This document shows positions 36,507 to 45,900 of a DNA stretch of 64,000 bases, piece by piece. Source of the stretch: Corynebacterium lactis RW2-5 (GTDB taxonomy: Bacteria > Actinomycetota > Actinomycetes > Mycobacteriales > Mycobacteriaceae); assembly GCF_001274895.1 (NCBI RefSeq), contig NZ_CP006841.1, positions 1,240,001-1,304,000 on the forward strand, written 5' to 3'. The notes under the pieces were generated by a model. The model was not told the origin of the DNA. It saw only the letters and a list, made by a program, of their open reading frames with translations, and ran no database searches. Each line of letters starts with the position of its first letter. The first letter of the stretch is position 1. Position numbers and translations under genes: made by a program.

Positions 36507-37061
36507 TTAGTCCGTCGCCTCGCTACCGGGCCCCGGCAAGTCCTCTGGCATGTCGATGACCTCACAGTCAGGAGGCTGAATCGTGCGGCCGTCGCGAGGG
36601 AAAGACTCGGCTGAGAAACCGGCATCGGAACCGTCGTTAGGTGGGGGTGGGGTGGGATTATTGGTAGGGGAGTCAGAGTCGATGTAGCCGAGAGCCAACG
36701 GCGTCTGCGCGACGAGGCCTTTCTTCCGCTGCTGTTCCTCCCAACGGCGATTCTGTTCCCGGACCACCGCCGGTTTGTACACACGGGGCTGGCGCTTGTC
36801 CGCAGGCTCCCCGACGCCGTTGGCAATCACGACTGCGATCCAGGGCATCGGTATGGAAACAATCATGAAAATGGCGGCCAACCAAGGCAGGTGCCACCAC
36901 ATGTAGAAAACGCCGGAAAGGAGAAGTAGAGGAATGCGGGACCACTGCAAAATGGCGTAGGTGTGCTTGCGGTGGTCGTAATTGCGAATCAGGGAGCCGC
37001 GCGCGTCGGTAATCAACGCGGCGGTGCTCTTTCTCCCTCTGCGATTTCTGATTCGCGCCAT
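36507..37061 (-). CDS. DUF3099 membrane protein
   Basis: A 184-residue protein of the DUF3099 family. The first ~40 residues are basic (RIRNRRGRKS), two close membrane segments follow (~43-62 and ~67-92), and the C-terminal half is polar and Pro/Asn-rich. Function unknown. The start at ATG 37061 is chosen because TATGGT lies 8 nt upstream on the minus strand, a leaderless layout; ATG 37091 is in frame too. The family is found near sigB in mycobacteria (Rv2709). Confidence 0.75.
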   Translation of the reverse strand: MARIRNRRGRKSTAALITDARGSLIRNYDHRKHTYAILQWSRIPLLLLSGVFYMWWHLPWLAAIFMIVSIPMPWIAVVIANGVGEPADKRQPRVYKPAVVREQNRRWEEQQRKKGLVAQTPLALGYIDSDSPTNNPTPPPPNDGSDAGFSAESFPRDGRTIQPPDCEVIDMPEDLPGPGSEATD

Positions 37062-37069
37062 GATTTCTA

Positions 37070-37075
37070 ACCATA
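37070..37075 (-). promoter_or_regulatory. -10 box for leaderless DUF3099 gene
   Basis: TATGGT on the minus strand, 8 nt before ATG 37061. Confidence 0.35.
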
Positions 37076-37151
37076 CGCCCCGCAGTCGCATCTACCGAGT
37101 TAAGACCCGCGAAGTGGGAAGCGTTTGACAGATGGGGCAAAATACTAAGGT

Positions 37152-37400
37152 GTGAGCACTCCACTTAAGACCACCAAGACGATTGAACGCACCGATACCC
37201 GCGTCGATGAGTCGACGAGGGATGACACTCCTAAGTTCTTCCACTACGTGAAGAAGGACCAAATTGTGAGCTCGGCGGTTTCTGGTGCCTATGTGGTTGC
37301 TCTCTGCGGCGAGACCTTCCCCGTGAAGAAGTCAGCGAAACCAGGATCGCCGGTGTGCCCCGACTGTGAGCGCATCTACAAGTCCCTACGTCGCAAGTGA
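37152..37400 (+). CDS. DUF3039 small zinc-ribbon-like protein
   Basis: An 82-residue protein of the DUF3039 family. It has one Cys at ALCGE and a CPDC knuckle near the end, so three cysteines that may bind zinc with a fourth ligand. Function unknown; the M. tuberculosis relative lies near sigB. GTG 37152 is the start; its stop overlaps the helicase start by 4 nt (GTGA), which shows an operon. Confidence 0.8.
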   Translation: MSTPLKTTKTIERTDTRVDESTRDDTPKFFHYVKKDQIVSSAVSGAYVVALCGETFPVKKSAKPGSPVCPDCERIYKSLRRK

Positions 37401-39145
37401 GCGGGCTACGTAAATGGCAGCAGGAAGCACTCGATAAATACTTAGCCACAAACCCAAAGGATTTTCTCGCGGTCGCGACGCCGGGTGCGGGCAAGACGAC
37501 GTTTGCACTTCGGATTGCGAATGAATTGCTGTCCCGTCGCATCGTCGAGCGCGTCATTGTCGTAGTGCCGACGGAACACCTCAAGGTTCAGTGGTCCGCT
37601 TCTGCCGCATTTTCGGGGATTGCGTTGGATCCCAACTTCACCAACGCAAAGGGTGTGGTTAACCCGGCTTACCAGGGAATCGTAGTGACCTACGCTCAGG
37701 TGGCGGTCCACCCATACAAACACCATGCGGTCGCCAACGCGCGGCCTACCCTGGTCATTCTCGATGAGGTGCACCACGGTGGTGATGCCAAGAGCTGGGG
37801 CGAGGGTATCTCTGAGGCCTACGGCGATGTCGAGCGCCGCCTTTGTCTTACCGGAACCCCGTTCCGCTCGGATGATGCCGCGATTCCGTTCGTCCGCTAC
37901 GTCCCGGACGCCGACGGACACCTGAAGTCCGCGGCCGACTACACGTACGGCTACTCGAACGCCCTTGCTGACGGCGTAGTCCGTCCCGTGGTGTTCTTGG
38001 CGTACTCCGGTGAGGCCCGCTGGCGGGACAGTGCCGGCGAGGAGTTCGCGGCTCGCCTCGGTACTGTCATGAGCCCTGAAGAAACCACAAGGGCGTGGCG
38101 CACTGCTCTGGATCCCAAGGGAGACTGGATGCCCTCGGTCATTCGCGCGGCTCACACGCGTCTAACCCAGATGCGACAGCATATCCCGGATGCCGGTGGA
38201 CTCATTATCGCCACCGATGCGGCGACGGCTCGCGCGTATAAAAAAATTCTCGAACAGGTCGCATCCACTCCGGTTGCGCTCGTACTCTCCGACGAACCCG
38301 GCTCTTCCGAGAGGATTAAGACTTTCTCCGAATCGACAGACGAGTGGATGGTCGCGGTCCGCATGGTCTCCGAGGGTGTCGATGTTCCTCGCCTAGCTGT
38401 GGGGATTTACGCGACGAGCTCCTCTACGCCCTTGTTTTTCGCACAGGCCATTGGCCGATTCGTGCGAAGCCGGATGCCAGGGGAAACTGCTTCTGTGTTC
38501 CTTCCGTCCATCCCCGTTCTCTTGGACCTGGCCTCGCAGATGGAAGTACAGCGTAACCATGTCCTAGGCCAGCCGGACCGCCCCTCGGAGGGGTGGGAAG
38601 ACGACCTCGTCGCAGAGGCCAATCGCACTAAGGATGAGCCGGACGAACTACTGCCGTCGTATGAGTCCCTCGGCGCCGATGCGGAGTTGGACTATCTAAT
38701 TTACGACGGCTCCTCCTACGGCACCGCGACCATCGCGGGCTCTGCGGAAGAGGCTGATTACCTGGGTCTTCCCGGCCTGTTGGACGCGGAACAAATGCGG
38801 ACTTTGTTACAGCAACGCCAAGAGGAGCAGCTTAAAGCGGCCTCGGCACGTGAAAAGGAAGCGCGTAACGCCGAAGGTTCGGGCGCGTCTGCGGCGTCGT
38901 CAAGCGAAGGCCCGGTAACCCGGATTGAGGGGTCCGCCTATCCGCGTCCCCAGAAGGTGGCGAGCGAAGTGCTGCCGAAGTTGCGAAAGGAACTGAACAC
39001 CTTGGTATCCATGACCGCAGCGCGAACGGGGCGACCTCACGGACAGGTCCACAATGAGGTTAGGCGGGCGTGCGGCGGGCCACCGACAGCGCTGTGCAGC
39101 GAGCAGCAGCTACGTGACCGCATTGACTACCTGCGCAGATGGTAG
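37397..39145 (+). CDS. DEAD/DEAH-box superfamily 2 helicase
   Basis: A 582-residue helicase. Walker A is ATPGAGKTT (~29-37), the Walker B is DEVHH, motif III region is LTGTPFRSD, and the second RecA domain ends with the arginine finger region QAIGRFVRS. The C-terminus (~440-582) has a Glu/Ala-rich helix (EQLKAASAREKEARN) and a basic end. The DEVH group often contains DNA repair enzymes; the actual role is unknown. Translationally coupled to the DUF3039 gene. Confidence 0.85.
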   Translation: MSGLRKWQQEALDKYLATNPKDFLAVATPGAGKTTFALRIANELLSRRIVERVIVVVPTEHLKVQWSASAAFSGIALDPNFTNAKGVVNPAYQGIVVTYAQVAVHPYKHHAVANARPTLVILDEVHHGGDAKSWGEGISEAYGDVERRLCLTGTPFRSDDAAIPFVRYVPDADGHLKSAADYTYGYSNALADGVVRPVVFLAYSGEARWRDSAGEEFAARLGTVMSPEETTRAWRTALDPKGDWMPSVIRAAHTRLTQMRQHIPDAGGLIIATDAATARAYKKILEQVASTPVALVLSDEPGSSERIKTFSESTDEWMVAVRMVSEGVDVPRLAVGIYATSSSTPLFFAQAIGRFVRSRMPGETASVFLPSIPVLLDLASQMEVQRNHVLGQPDRPSEGWEDDLVAEANRTKDEPDELLPSYESLGADAELDYLIYDGSSYGTATIAGSAEEADYLGLPGLLDAEQMRTLLQQRQEEQLKAASAREKEARNAEGSGASAASSSEGPVTRIEGSAYPRPQKVASEVLPKLRKELNTLVSMTAARTGRPHGQVHNEVRRACGGPPTALCSEQQLRDRIDYLRRW

Positions 39146-39154
39146 GGTAGTGCG

Positions 39155-39601
39155 ATGGCGATGAACCGAAACAGGTCGAACGAAGAGCAGCTGATCGACG
39201 TTCGCGATACGTATGGTCCGGATGGAATTGATGGGTCGGCGGTCGGCCGGAATCTTGGACTGACCGCGCTCGTGCTCGGCATAGGCGGCCTGCTACTTTC
39301 TTGGGCTCTTATCGGCGGAGTCATCGGCGTGGTGGCGATTGTCTTGGGCGTCATTGCCATCGTTAAGTCTGTGGGGGCGAAGCGACGAGTCGCCGCAGCG
39401 GGCCGAGAGGCGCGAACTGCAGGCGCCTTTGGCTTGGGCCTTATTGGCGTAATCACTGGCCTGGCGGCCATCGCGGTGTCGGCGGCACTGCTTGTTGTGG
39501 CGAACGCGGCACTGCAAAAGTGCGACCACCTGGACCACACCGCGGCCGAGTACCAGCAGTGTATCTCCAATGAAACCGGTACAGATGGCCCCAAAAGATA
39601 A
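39155..39601 (+). CDS. DUF4190-like small membrane protein
   Basis: A 148-residue protein with two or three hydrophobic segments (~32-72 and ~92-118) in an Ala/Gly/Ile-rich pattern like DUF4190 proteins. The N-terminal 30 residues are polar; a short outer loop ends with two cysteines (LQKCDHL, YQQCISN) that could form a disulfide outside the membrane. Function unknown. Begins 9 bp after the helicase gene on the same strand. Confidence 0.7.
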   Translation: MAMNRNRSNEEQLIDVRDTYGPDGIDGSAVGRNLGLTALVLGIGGLLLSWALIGGVIGVVAIVLGVIAIVKSVGAKRRVAAAGREARTAGAFGLGLIGVITGLAAIAVSAALLVVANAALQKCDHLDHTAAEYQQCISNETGTDGPKR

Positions 39602-39818
39602 CCGCTGATGCTGGGTGTGCGCCTGTGCTGGGGGCGCTTTGTGCCCAATGGCCGAGGGGCTAGAGTTCAACAGTTTTAAATTTCTAAGTCGGCTACCCCC
39701 AAATTTGCGAATGAACCAATATAACCTGCCATTTTATTAGACGCCTTTAATCCGAAAACAATCTTTTTCACAGTGTCCGATATGGTTATAGGGTCAGGTT
39801 TTACCCTCATTGTGGTAC

Positions 39819-39841
39819 CTCCGGACTACCCAGTTCCGGAG
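39819..39841 (+). promoter_or_regulatory. Inverted repeat before the SLC13 transporter
   Basis: CTCCGGA (39819-39825) and TCCGGAG (39835-39841) are a perfect 7-bp dyad with a 9-bp spacer, 43 bp before the start codon. A candidate -10 (TATAGG at 39787) lies upstream, so the dyad would be in the mRNA leader: either an operator or a small hairpin. Confidence 0.4.
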
Positions 39842-39883
39842 AAATGGTGAACCTCCTACGAACGCCGATTAGGGGAGTGCAAA

Positions 39884-41455
39884 GTGGCACAAATGTCAGT
39901 GCGTGATGACGCATCAGAATTGTCCGAGGGACAGCAGGATCGAGGAGACCTGCCCCGCGATCTGTTCCGGAAGCGCACGGGGCTCGGCCTCGGAATTGTC
40001 TTAGCGCTTGCGGTATTTTTACTCATGCCGAGCGACTTGGCATACGAACTGCGCGCAACCGCTGCAATAACCGTGCTGATGGCGGTGTGGTGGATGTCAG
40101 AAGCGATTCCGATTGCGGTCACAGCGCTGCTGCCGTTGGCGCTGTTCCCAATAATGAATATCGCTGATATCAAGGACTTCTCCGGCAAGTACACCAGCCC
40201 GACAATCTTCCTATTCATGGGCGGCTTTCTCCTAGCGCTGGCCATGCAGCGCTGGAATCTGCACAAGCGGGTTGCGCTCTGGGTTCTCGTCATCATGGGG
40301 TCCTCACCCAAGATGCTGATTCTCGGCTTCATGATTGCAACGGGCTTCTTGTCCATGTGGGTGTCAAATACGGCCACCGCGGTCATGATGCTGCCAATTG
40401 GCGTTTCGGTGCTGAGTCTCATCGTTCGACTTCTGCACTCTGAAAAGAAAGCAGAGAGCCCGACCGACGTCGATTCCTCGAATTCTGCAGGCACTTCCGA
40501 GTCCTACGATCCTATGCCAAAGTCGAATTTCGGTGTCGGCCTGATGCTGGGTATCGCATACGCCGCATCCATTGGCTCCTTAGGTACCATCATCGGCACT
40601 CCACCGAACGCGATGCTCGCGGCGTATATGTCCGAGCAGGGTGTAAATATCGGTTTCGGACAGTGGATGCTAATTGGCGTCCCCGTAGCGGTTGTTCTCA
40701 TGCTGGCGGCGTGGTTTCTGCTCACCAGTGTTTTGTTCAAACCGGAAATTGATCATATCCCCGGTGGCCGAGATCTGATGCGCAAAGAGCTAAAACGTCT
40801 CGGCAAGATGTCGGCAGGCGAAACTCGAGTGCTGCTCGTATTCTTTGTCGCTGCACTGGCATGGGTGTTCGTGCCCGTTGTACTCCCGGATACCAAGATT
40901 GCAGATGCCGTGATTGCCATGGCCGTGGGCATCGCGCTGTTCATCATCCCCGGAGGCAAAGATGGCGTGAAGCTGATGCGTTGGGAAAACGCTCTCGAGT
41001 TGCCGTGGGGCGTGCTGCTGCTCTTCGGTGGCGGTCTAGCGCTTTCCCACCAGTTCGGCGAGTCCGGATTGTCCGATTGGATTGGTGAGCAACTCTCCAC
41101 GCTCGGCTGGATGCCGGTTGTCGCACTGATTGTCATCGTCGGCGCTGTTGTGCTTTTCCTGACCGAGTTCACCTCGAACACAGCGACCGCTGCTACATTC
41201 CTCCCGCTCGTTGGAGCGATGGCTATCGGCCTGGGCTACGATCAGATGCTCTTCGCAGTTCCAGTTGCGCTCGCTGCGACCTCAGCCTTCATGATGCCAG
41301 TGGCAACTCCGCCGAATGCAATCGCTTACGGCTCCGGTTACGTCAGCATGGCGAACATGGTCAAGGCTGGCGTTTGGCTCAACGTCATTGCCCTGGTCGT
41401 TATCTCGCTCGCATCCATGACCCTGCTCCAGTGGGTCTTCGGCGTCGCGTTTTAG
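39884..41455 (+). CDS. SLC13/DASS family sodium:dicarboxylate symporter
   Basis: A 523-residue inner-membrane transporter. Both signature SNT motifs are present (161-163 in SNTATAVMM and 431-433 in SNTATAATF), which bind sodium and the carboxylate in this family. About 11-12 membrane segments; a polar, Ser/Glu-rich loop is at ~185-215. It probably imports succinate, fumarate or malate as in C. glutamicum DccT/DcsT. GTG 39884 has GGGGAG upstream. It stands alone with a 282-bp upstream region holding a dyad and a strong terminator behind it. Confidence 0.88.
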   Translation: MAQMSVRDDASELSEGQQDRGDLPRDLFRKRTGLGLGIVLALAVFLLMPSDLAYELRATAAITVLMAVWWMSEAIPIAVTALLPLALFPIMNIADIKDFSGKYTSPTIFLFMGGFLLALAMQRWNLHKRVALWVLVIMGSSPKMLILGFMIATGFLSMWVSNTATAVMMLPIGVSVLSLIVRLLHSEKKAESPTDVDSSNSAGTSESYDPMPKSNFGVGLMLGIAYAASIGSLGTIIGTPPNAMLAAYMSEQGVNIGFGQWMLIGVPVAVVLMLAAWFLLTSVLFKPEIDHIPGGRDLMRKELKRLGKMSAGETRVLLVFFVAALAWVFVPVVLPDTKIADAVIAMAVGIALFIIPGGKDGVKLMRWENALELPWGVLLLFGGGLALSHQFGESGLSDWIGEQLSTLGWMPVVALIVIVGAVVLFLTEFTSNTATAATFLPLVGAMAIGLGYDQMLFAVPVALAATSAFMMPVATPPNAIAYGSGYVSMANMVKAGVWLNVIALVVISLASMTLLQWVFGVAF

Positions 41456-41497
41456 CGTACCGGCCGGTCGGCCTCGTTTGGGGCCGACCTGGATAGA

Positions 41498-41544
41498 AAA
41501 AGGTGCTCCTGCCTCGGAATCTTCCCGGGGCAGGAGCACCTTTT
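41498..41544. terminator. Strong bidirectional terminator between SLC13 gene and sigA
   Basis: AAAAGGTGCTCCTGCC (41498-41513) and GGCAGGAGCACCTTTT (41529-41544) form a perfect 16-bp stem with a 15-nt loop and T runs on both strands. It ends both convergent genes. Confidence 0.95.
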
Positions 41545-41583
41545 GCGTTGTGAAAGCGCTAGTAAGCGCTGATTGTCGGTGAA

Positions 41584-43098
41584 CTACTCCAGATAGTCAC
41601 GGAGTACCTGGGAGCGCGACGGGTGGCGCAACTTGGACATCGTCTTGGACTCAATCTGCCGGATACGCTCACGAGTGACGCCGTATACCTGGCCAATCTC
41701 GTCGAGCGTACGTGGCATGCCGTCGGTAAGACCAAAGCGGAGTCGAACGACGCCGGCTTCACGCTCGGAGAGCGTCTCGAGAACGTCACCAAGCTGGTCC
41801 TGCAGTAGTGTAAAGCTGACCGCATCGACGGCGATAACTGCCTCGGAATCCTCAATGAAGTCGCCGAGCTGGCTATCGCCCTCGTCACCAATAGTCTGGT
41901 CGAGAGAAATGGGCTCGCGGGCGTACTGTTGAATCTCGAGGACCTTTTCCTCGGTGATGTCCATCTCCTTCGCCAGCTCCTCCGGAGTGGGTTCACGACC
42001 CAGATCCTGCAGGAGCTCACGCTGGATACGACCGAGCTTGTTAATGACCTCGACCATGTGGACCGGGATACGGATAGTGCGGGCTTGATCTGCCATAGCG
42101 CGCGTGATGGCCTGTCGAATCCACCAGGTCGCGTACGTGGAGAACTTGTAGCCCTTGGTGTAGTCGAACTTCTCGACCGCGCGAATCAAGCCGAGGTTGC
42201 CTTCCTGAATCAAATCGAGGAAAGCCATACCGCGACCGGTATAGCGCTTAGCGAGTGAAACAACGAGACGGAGGTTCGCCTCGAGGAGATGATTCTTTGC
42301 GCGTTGGCCGTCACGAGAGATTTCACGCAAATCGCGCTTCTGTGCATAGGCAAGGCGCTGGCCCGAATCTTTGGCCTCATCAATCTTGTATTGAGCGTAC
42401 AAGCCGGCTTCAATCCGCTTCGCGAGGCTTACTTCTTCCTCTGCGGTCAGAAGCGCTACCTTGCCGATCTGCTTCAGGTAAGCGCGGACGGAGTCTGCGG
42501 AAGCGGTAAGCGCGGCGTCTTTACGAGCCTGGCGCAGGCGGGCGGACTCGTCCTCATTCCAGACCTCCTCGCCCTCGTCCTCGTCCTCGTCGTCTTCTTC
42601 GTCCTCATCGTCGTCGAGGTGCTCATGATCGAGGTCGTCATCGAGATCGTCGTCATCGAGGTCGTCATCGTCGAGATGGCCATGATCCAGGTCATCGTCC
42701 AGGTCTTCATCATCGAGATCTGGCGAGTAATCCTGCTCCAGGTCCTCGTCTTCTTCCAACTCGTCGTTCTCAGTTGCCTCGAGAGCCTGCGAGTCCTTGG
42801 CCTTTGCGGAGGTGGCCTCAGCAGCGGCCTTCTTGGCAGCGGCCTTCTTGGCAGCAGTTTTCCTGACGGCCTTCTTGGTCGTCTTCTTAGCCGCAGCCTT
42901 TTTAGCTGTTGTCTTCTTAGCCGTCTTCTTTGCCGCAGACTTCTTCGCGACCGTCTTTTTGGCCACGGCCTTCTTAGCGGTGGTCTTTTTGACGGCCTTC
43001 TTGATGGCCTTCTTCACAGCTTTCTTTGCAGGGGTAGCGGAACCGGTGCCACCTTCGGCGGTCCGGTCTTGTGCCTGCTCCGGTTCGTTGCCTGCCAC
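41584..43098 (-). CDS. sigA: Primary sigma factor SigA
   Basis: A 504-residue housekeeping sigma factor. Regions 1.2-4.2 are at ~200-504, with [20 protein letters not shown] (region 2) and the region 4 helix-turn-helix [11 protein letters not shown]. The first ~100 residues are Lys/Ala repeats of histone-H1 type (KKAVKK, AKKTAAKK) and residues ~105-175 are Asp/Glu-rich repeats (DDDLD, HLDDDD). These replace a classic region 1.1 and give two oppositely charged disordered blocks. GTG 43098 is supported by GAAAGGG. Next to ppgK as in other Mycobacteriales. Confidence 0.96.
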   Translation of the reverse strand: MAGNEPEQAQDRTAEGGTGSATPAKKAVKKAIKKAVKKTTAKKAVAKKTVAKKSAAKKTAKKTTAKKAAAKKTTKKAVRKTAAKKAAAKKAAAEATSAKAKDSQALEATENDELEEDEDLEQDYSPDLDDEDLDDDLDHGHLDDDDLDDDDLDDDLDHEHLDDDEDEEDDEDEDEGEEVWNEDESARLRQARKDAALTASADSVRAYLKQIGKVALLTAEEEVSLAKRIEAGLYAQYKIDEAKDSGQRLAYAQKRDLREISRDGQRAKNHLLEANLRLVVSLAKRYTGRGMAFLDLIQEGNLGLIRAVEKFDYTKGYKFSTYATWWIRQAITRAMADQARTIRIPVHMVEVINKLGRIQRELLQDLGREPTPEELAKEMDITEEKVLEIQQYAREPISLDQTIGDEGDSQLGDFIEDSEAVIAVDAVSFTLLQDQLGDVLETLSEREAGVVRLRFGLTDGMPRTLDEIGQVYGVTRERIRQIESKTMSKLRHPSRSQVLRDYLE

Positions 43099-43393
43099 GA
43101 ACGCCCTTTCACGATCTACGTTGTGCGCCCAGAAACGCTTTCCTAGTTTTTGGGAGCTGTCCCTGTGCTTAAACTTCGTCTTCGGCCAGTGTCAGAGGTC
43201 TATGATTAGCTCTTTCACTGGCTCTTTGTCGTGCCACGGATTGATAGTTGCATTATGTTCCCGAGGTTTATTCGGAACCTGTTGATTATTCAATGATTAT
43301 TCAACCTTGCCGTGAGTCAACTCCCCATTGTAAACCAATTGAGTTATTTGGCGCAGGAAGCGGCCACGACTGCTGTGGCTTGCAGATTTTGGC

Positions 43394-44149
43394 TTAGGGG
43401 TAAAGTCCCTGTTCAGCCGCCAATGCTGCTCCTGCGATTCCGGCGTTATTGTGCAGTGTCGCCGGTTCTACTGGAGTCTTACAGGTCAGCAGAGGAACCC
43501 ATTTCTCATGCTTACGGCTGATGCCGCCACCCACAATGAACTTGGATGGCCAGAAGAGTGCCTCATACACCGAGAGCACCTTCGAAACTCTCTTCGCCCA
43601 CTTCTTGTAGCTGAGGTCTTTGTCCTCCTTGGCCTTGGAGGAGGCATAATGCTCAGCTTCTGTGCCATCGATCACCAAATGGCCGAGTTCGGAATTCGGG
43701 TACAATTTTCCATCGTGAATTAGCGCAGATCCGATTCCAGTGCCGAATGTCAGGAGCATTACGGATCCCGTTTTGTTCTCTGGGTTGCCGAACTGTACTT
43801 CGGCAAGGCCGGCGGCATCGGCGTCGTTAAGCACATGCGCTGGGTTATTGGGTAGGTGGGCAGAGAAAAGCTTCTGGCAGTCGGTATTTACCCAGGAACC
43901 GTCGATGTTTGCGGCGAGAAGTGCTGTCTGGTTCTGGACCACCGAGGGCAGTGTAATTCCGACGTGGCCATCCCACTGCGCAATCTTCACAATTTCCGCG
44001 ATTGTTTTTGCCACAGCATCGGGGGTCGCGGGTTTTGGCGTCAAAATCTTGATGCGATCGCCAATGAGGAGACCCGTGTCGAGGTCAACCCGGCCTCCCT
44101 TAATCCCGGAGCCCCCGACGTCGATACCAAATCCAACTCGTTGTGTCAT
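43394..44149 (-). CDS. ppgK: Polyphosphate glucokinase
   Basis: A 251-residue ROK-family kinase that phosphorylates glucose with polyphosphate or ATP. The phosphate motif is GFGIDVGGSGIKGG at the N-terminus; GTGIGSALI and the GGGISRKHEKW signature of strictly polyphosphate-using enzymes follow. The start is ATG 44149, 7 nt after a TACAAT box; the longer frame overlaps suhB. Divergent from suhB with only 27 bp between the start codons. Confidence 0.94.
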   Translation of the reverse strand: MTQRVGFGIDVGGSGIKGGRVDLDTGLLIGDRIKILTPKPATPDAVAKTIAEIVKIAQWDGHVGITLPSVVQNQTALLAANIDGSWVNTDCQKLFSAHLPNNPAHVLNDADAAGLAEVQFGNPENKTGSVMLLTFGTGIGSALIHDGKLYPNSELGHLVIDGTEAEHYASSKAKEDKDLSYKKWAKRVSKVLSVYEALFWPSKFIVGGGISRKHEKWVPLLTCKTPVEPATLHNNAGIAGAALAAEQGLYP

Positions 44150-44152
44150 AGC

Positions 44153-44162
44153 TAAAATTGTA
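44153..44162. promoter_or_regulatory. Overlapping divergent -10 boxes of ppgK and suhB
   Basis: Minus strand TACAAT (44157-44162) lies 7 nt before the ppgK ATG. Plus strand TAAAAT (44153-44158) would start suhB mRNA about 12 nt before its ATG. The two hexamers share two bases, so both promoters could hardly be occupied at once. Confidence 0.5.
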
Positions 44163-44176
44163 CGAAAGAGGCCACA

Positions 44177-45100
44177 ATGGGTGGCATGGACCCGAGAAAA
44201 GACACCCCTGAACTTCCTGCTACTGCCCTGCGCGATATCGCGGTGGTAGTCGCCGGCGCCGCAGCTCGTCATATTGCTTTACGACGGAACGAACTGGGGC
44301 ACGATGGTGTCAGCGCGACTGCTGCCACTAAGTCGTCTGACGTAGATCCGGTGACAGTGGTCGATAGGGAATCCGAGCAGTTAATACGTCGTCTGCTGTC
44401 CAACCTCGCCCCGGGCAGCGAGATTCTCGGGGAGGAAGAAGGTCGGGGAAGCGCCTCGGTGGCGGGGCGGAAGAGCCCAATAACCTGGATCGTGGATCCG
44501 ATTGACGGCACAGTTAACTTTTTGTACGGGATACCCGCCTATGCGGTAAGTATCGCCTGTGCGGTTGATAGCGAGATTGTCGCCGGTGTTGTCGTCAATG
44601 TCGCTACGGGAGAGACCTATTCGGCGGCTGCCGGCAAGGGGGCCACTCTCACGTTTCCCGACGGGCGGAGGGAAACTTTGGGCTGTGGATCGGCTCTGAG
44701 TCTCGGGCAGGCGTTAATCGCCACCGGGTTTAGCTACTCGAGTGATCTTCGCCGGGTGCAGGGCGAAGTAGCAGCGTACTTGCTTCCACGATGTCGTGAT
44801 ATTCGCAGAATGGGCTCAGCGGCCTTGGACCTTTGCGCAGTGGCGCGAGGTGCCGTGGACGCGTATTACGAGCACGGAATAAAGATCTGGGATTGGGCCG
44901 CTGGCGCGCTAATTGCCAAAGAGGCCGGGGCGCAACTTAAGACGCCTGTCCTAGCGGGGGCGCTCAACGCGAAGGGGATTGGCGACGGTGATGCCTTGGA
45001 AAACGGGGTATTTGCCTGTGAGATAGGTATCGCAGAAACATTTCTAGACACTTGTGAGCAAGCGATTGACCGGGCGCGAAGCGTCTCGACTGGCAGCTAA
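44177..45100 (+). CDS. suhB: Inositol monophosphatase family protein SuhB
   Basis: A 307-residue Mg-dependent phosphatase that probably makes myo-inositol for phosphatidylinositol mannosides and mycothiol. The metal-site motif DPIDGTVNFLYGIP and the C-terminal WDWAAGALIAKEAG are intact, and the catalytic Glu is in GEEEG. GAAAGAGG precedes ATG 44177. Counterpart of M. tuberculosis Rv2701c, also next to ppgK. Confidence 0.92.
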   Translation: MGGMDPRKDTPELPATALRDIAVVVAGAAARHIALRRNELGHDGVSATAATKSSDVDPVTVVDRESEQLIRRLLSNLAPGSEILGEEEGRGSASVAGRKSPITWIVDPIDGTVNFLYGIPAYAVSIACAVDSEIVAGVVVNVATGETYSAAAGKGATLTFPDGRRETLGCGSALSLGQALIATGFSYSSDLRRVQGEVAAYLLPRCRDIRRMGSAALDLCAVARGAVDAYYEHGIKIWDWAAGALIAKEAGAQLKTPVLAGALNAKGIGDGDALENGVFACEIGIAETFLDTCEQAIDRARSVSTGS

Positions 45101-45107
45101 GGGGAGA

Positions 45108-45707
45108 TTATCCGCAAGTGTTTGGCGCGAGGTTTTCTAATGTCGCGCTGTCCACCTGCTCGCCGCGGTTAAGAGCTGACATCGCATCGGAAATCTGGCC
45201 TCCGGTCGGTAGAGCTTCGAAGCCCTTTCCCAAGGATACGTCGACACTGGGGTCCTGTCGCCCATCCTGGATCAGTTCAAAGCAGGGCAGCAGGCTGTGG
45301 AGGGCGACTACCTGACTATCGTTGCCAGCTCCGAAGCGAAGCTGGCCGAAGCATTCGAGGTTCTGCTCAGGTACTTGTGGGTCATTGCCGAAGGGGGTTT
45401 CGGAATCGGGCGTGAAACCGAGAGTGCGTAGCTGATCGGCGACGGTGGTAGCTTGACCGGTTGCACCGTTCGCGTTGAAGACTCGGACAGGTACTTCTGA
45501 AGGCGAGGAAAAATTCACGCCAACGAGACTCGTTGAGGAAACTGGCGTGCCAGCGCTGGGCATAGAACAGGAGACTGGGTACGACTTAGGCTGCTGCGAG
45601 AAAGCGAATACCCAGCTAACTACTGCCAAAGCAACGCATATTGCTGCGACCGCAATGTAAGGCAGGGGTGCTTTTCGAGGCATCTTGCGTGACGTACCGG
45701 TGCTCAT
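45108..45707 (-). CDS. cei: Envelope integrity protein Cei (LytR C-terminal domain)
   Basis: A 199-residue protein with a short basic N-terminus, one membrane segment (~16-38) and an outer LytR_C domain (VRVFNANGATGQATTVADQL). The order next to suhB matches M. tuberculosis Rv2700 (Cei), needed for cell-envelope integrity. Four cysteines in the outer part may form disulfides. ATG 45707 lies 8 nt after TAACAT on the minus strand, a leaderless layout. Convergent with suhB, stops 7 bp apart. Confidence 0.82.
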   Translation of the reverse strand: MSTGTSRKMPRKAPLPYIAVAAICVALAVVSWVFAFSQQPKSYPVSCSMPSAGTPVSSTSLVGVNFSSPSEVPVRVFNANGATGQATTVADQLRTLGFTPDSETPFGNDPQVPEQNLECFGQLRFGAGNDSQVVALHSLLPCFELIQDGRQDPSVDVSLGKGFEALPTGGQISDAMSALNRGEQVDSATLENLAPNTCG

Positions 45708-45715
45708 ACGCTTCG

Positions 45716-45721
45716 ATGTTA
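45716..45721 (-). promoter_or_regulatory. -10 box for leaderless cei
   Basis: TAACAT on the minus strand, 8 nt before ATG 45707. Confidence 0.4.
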
Positions 45722-45888
45722 GTGCTAAGGCAGCCGAGACGGCTAAAAAGGCTTTTCGACCTGGAGAGATGACAGATTGAGTGAATTGGCTTAATATCCG
45801 CACAGAAATGTTAAAAGCCGGCGCAAATATTCGTCTCGGCGCACCGCAATGAAGTCGAGCCAAATTCACCTGGTCGGAGAGTGGAAAG

Positions 45889-45894
45889 TAGGTT
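45889..45894 (+). promoter_or_regulatory. -10 box for leaderless DUF4193 gene
   Basis: TAGGTT followed by 6 nt and ATG 45901. Confidence 0.4.
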
Positions 45895-45900
45895 AGAGAG

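Noticed and set aside
42289..43146. Long plus-strand open frame (285 codons) antisense to sigA
   Set aside because: It mirrors the Lys/Ala and Asp/Glu repeats of SigA; the Leu/Val-rich product is an artefact of repeat codons read backwards.
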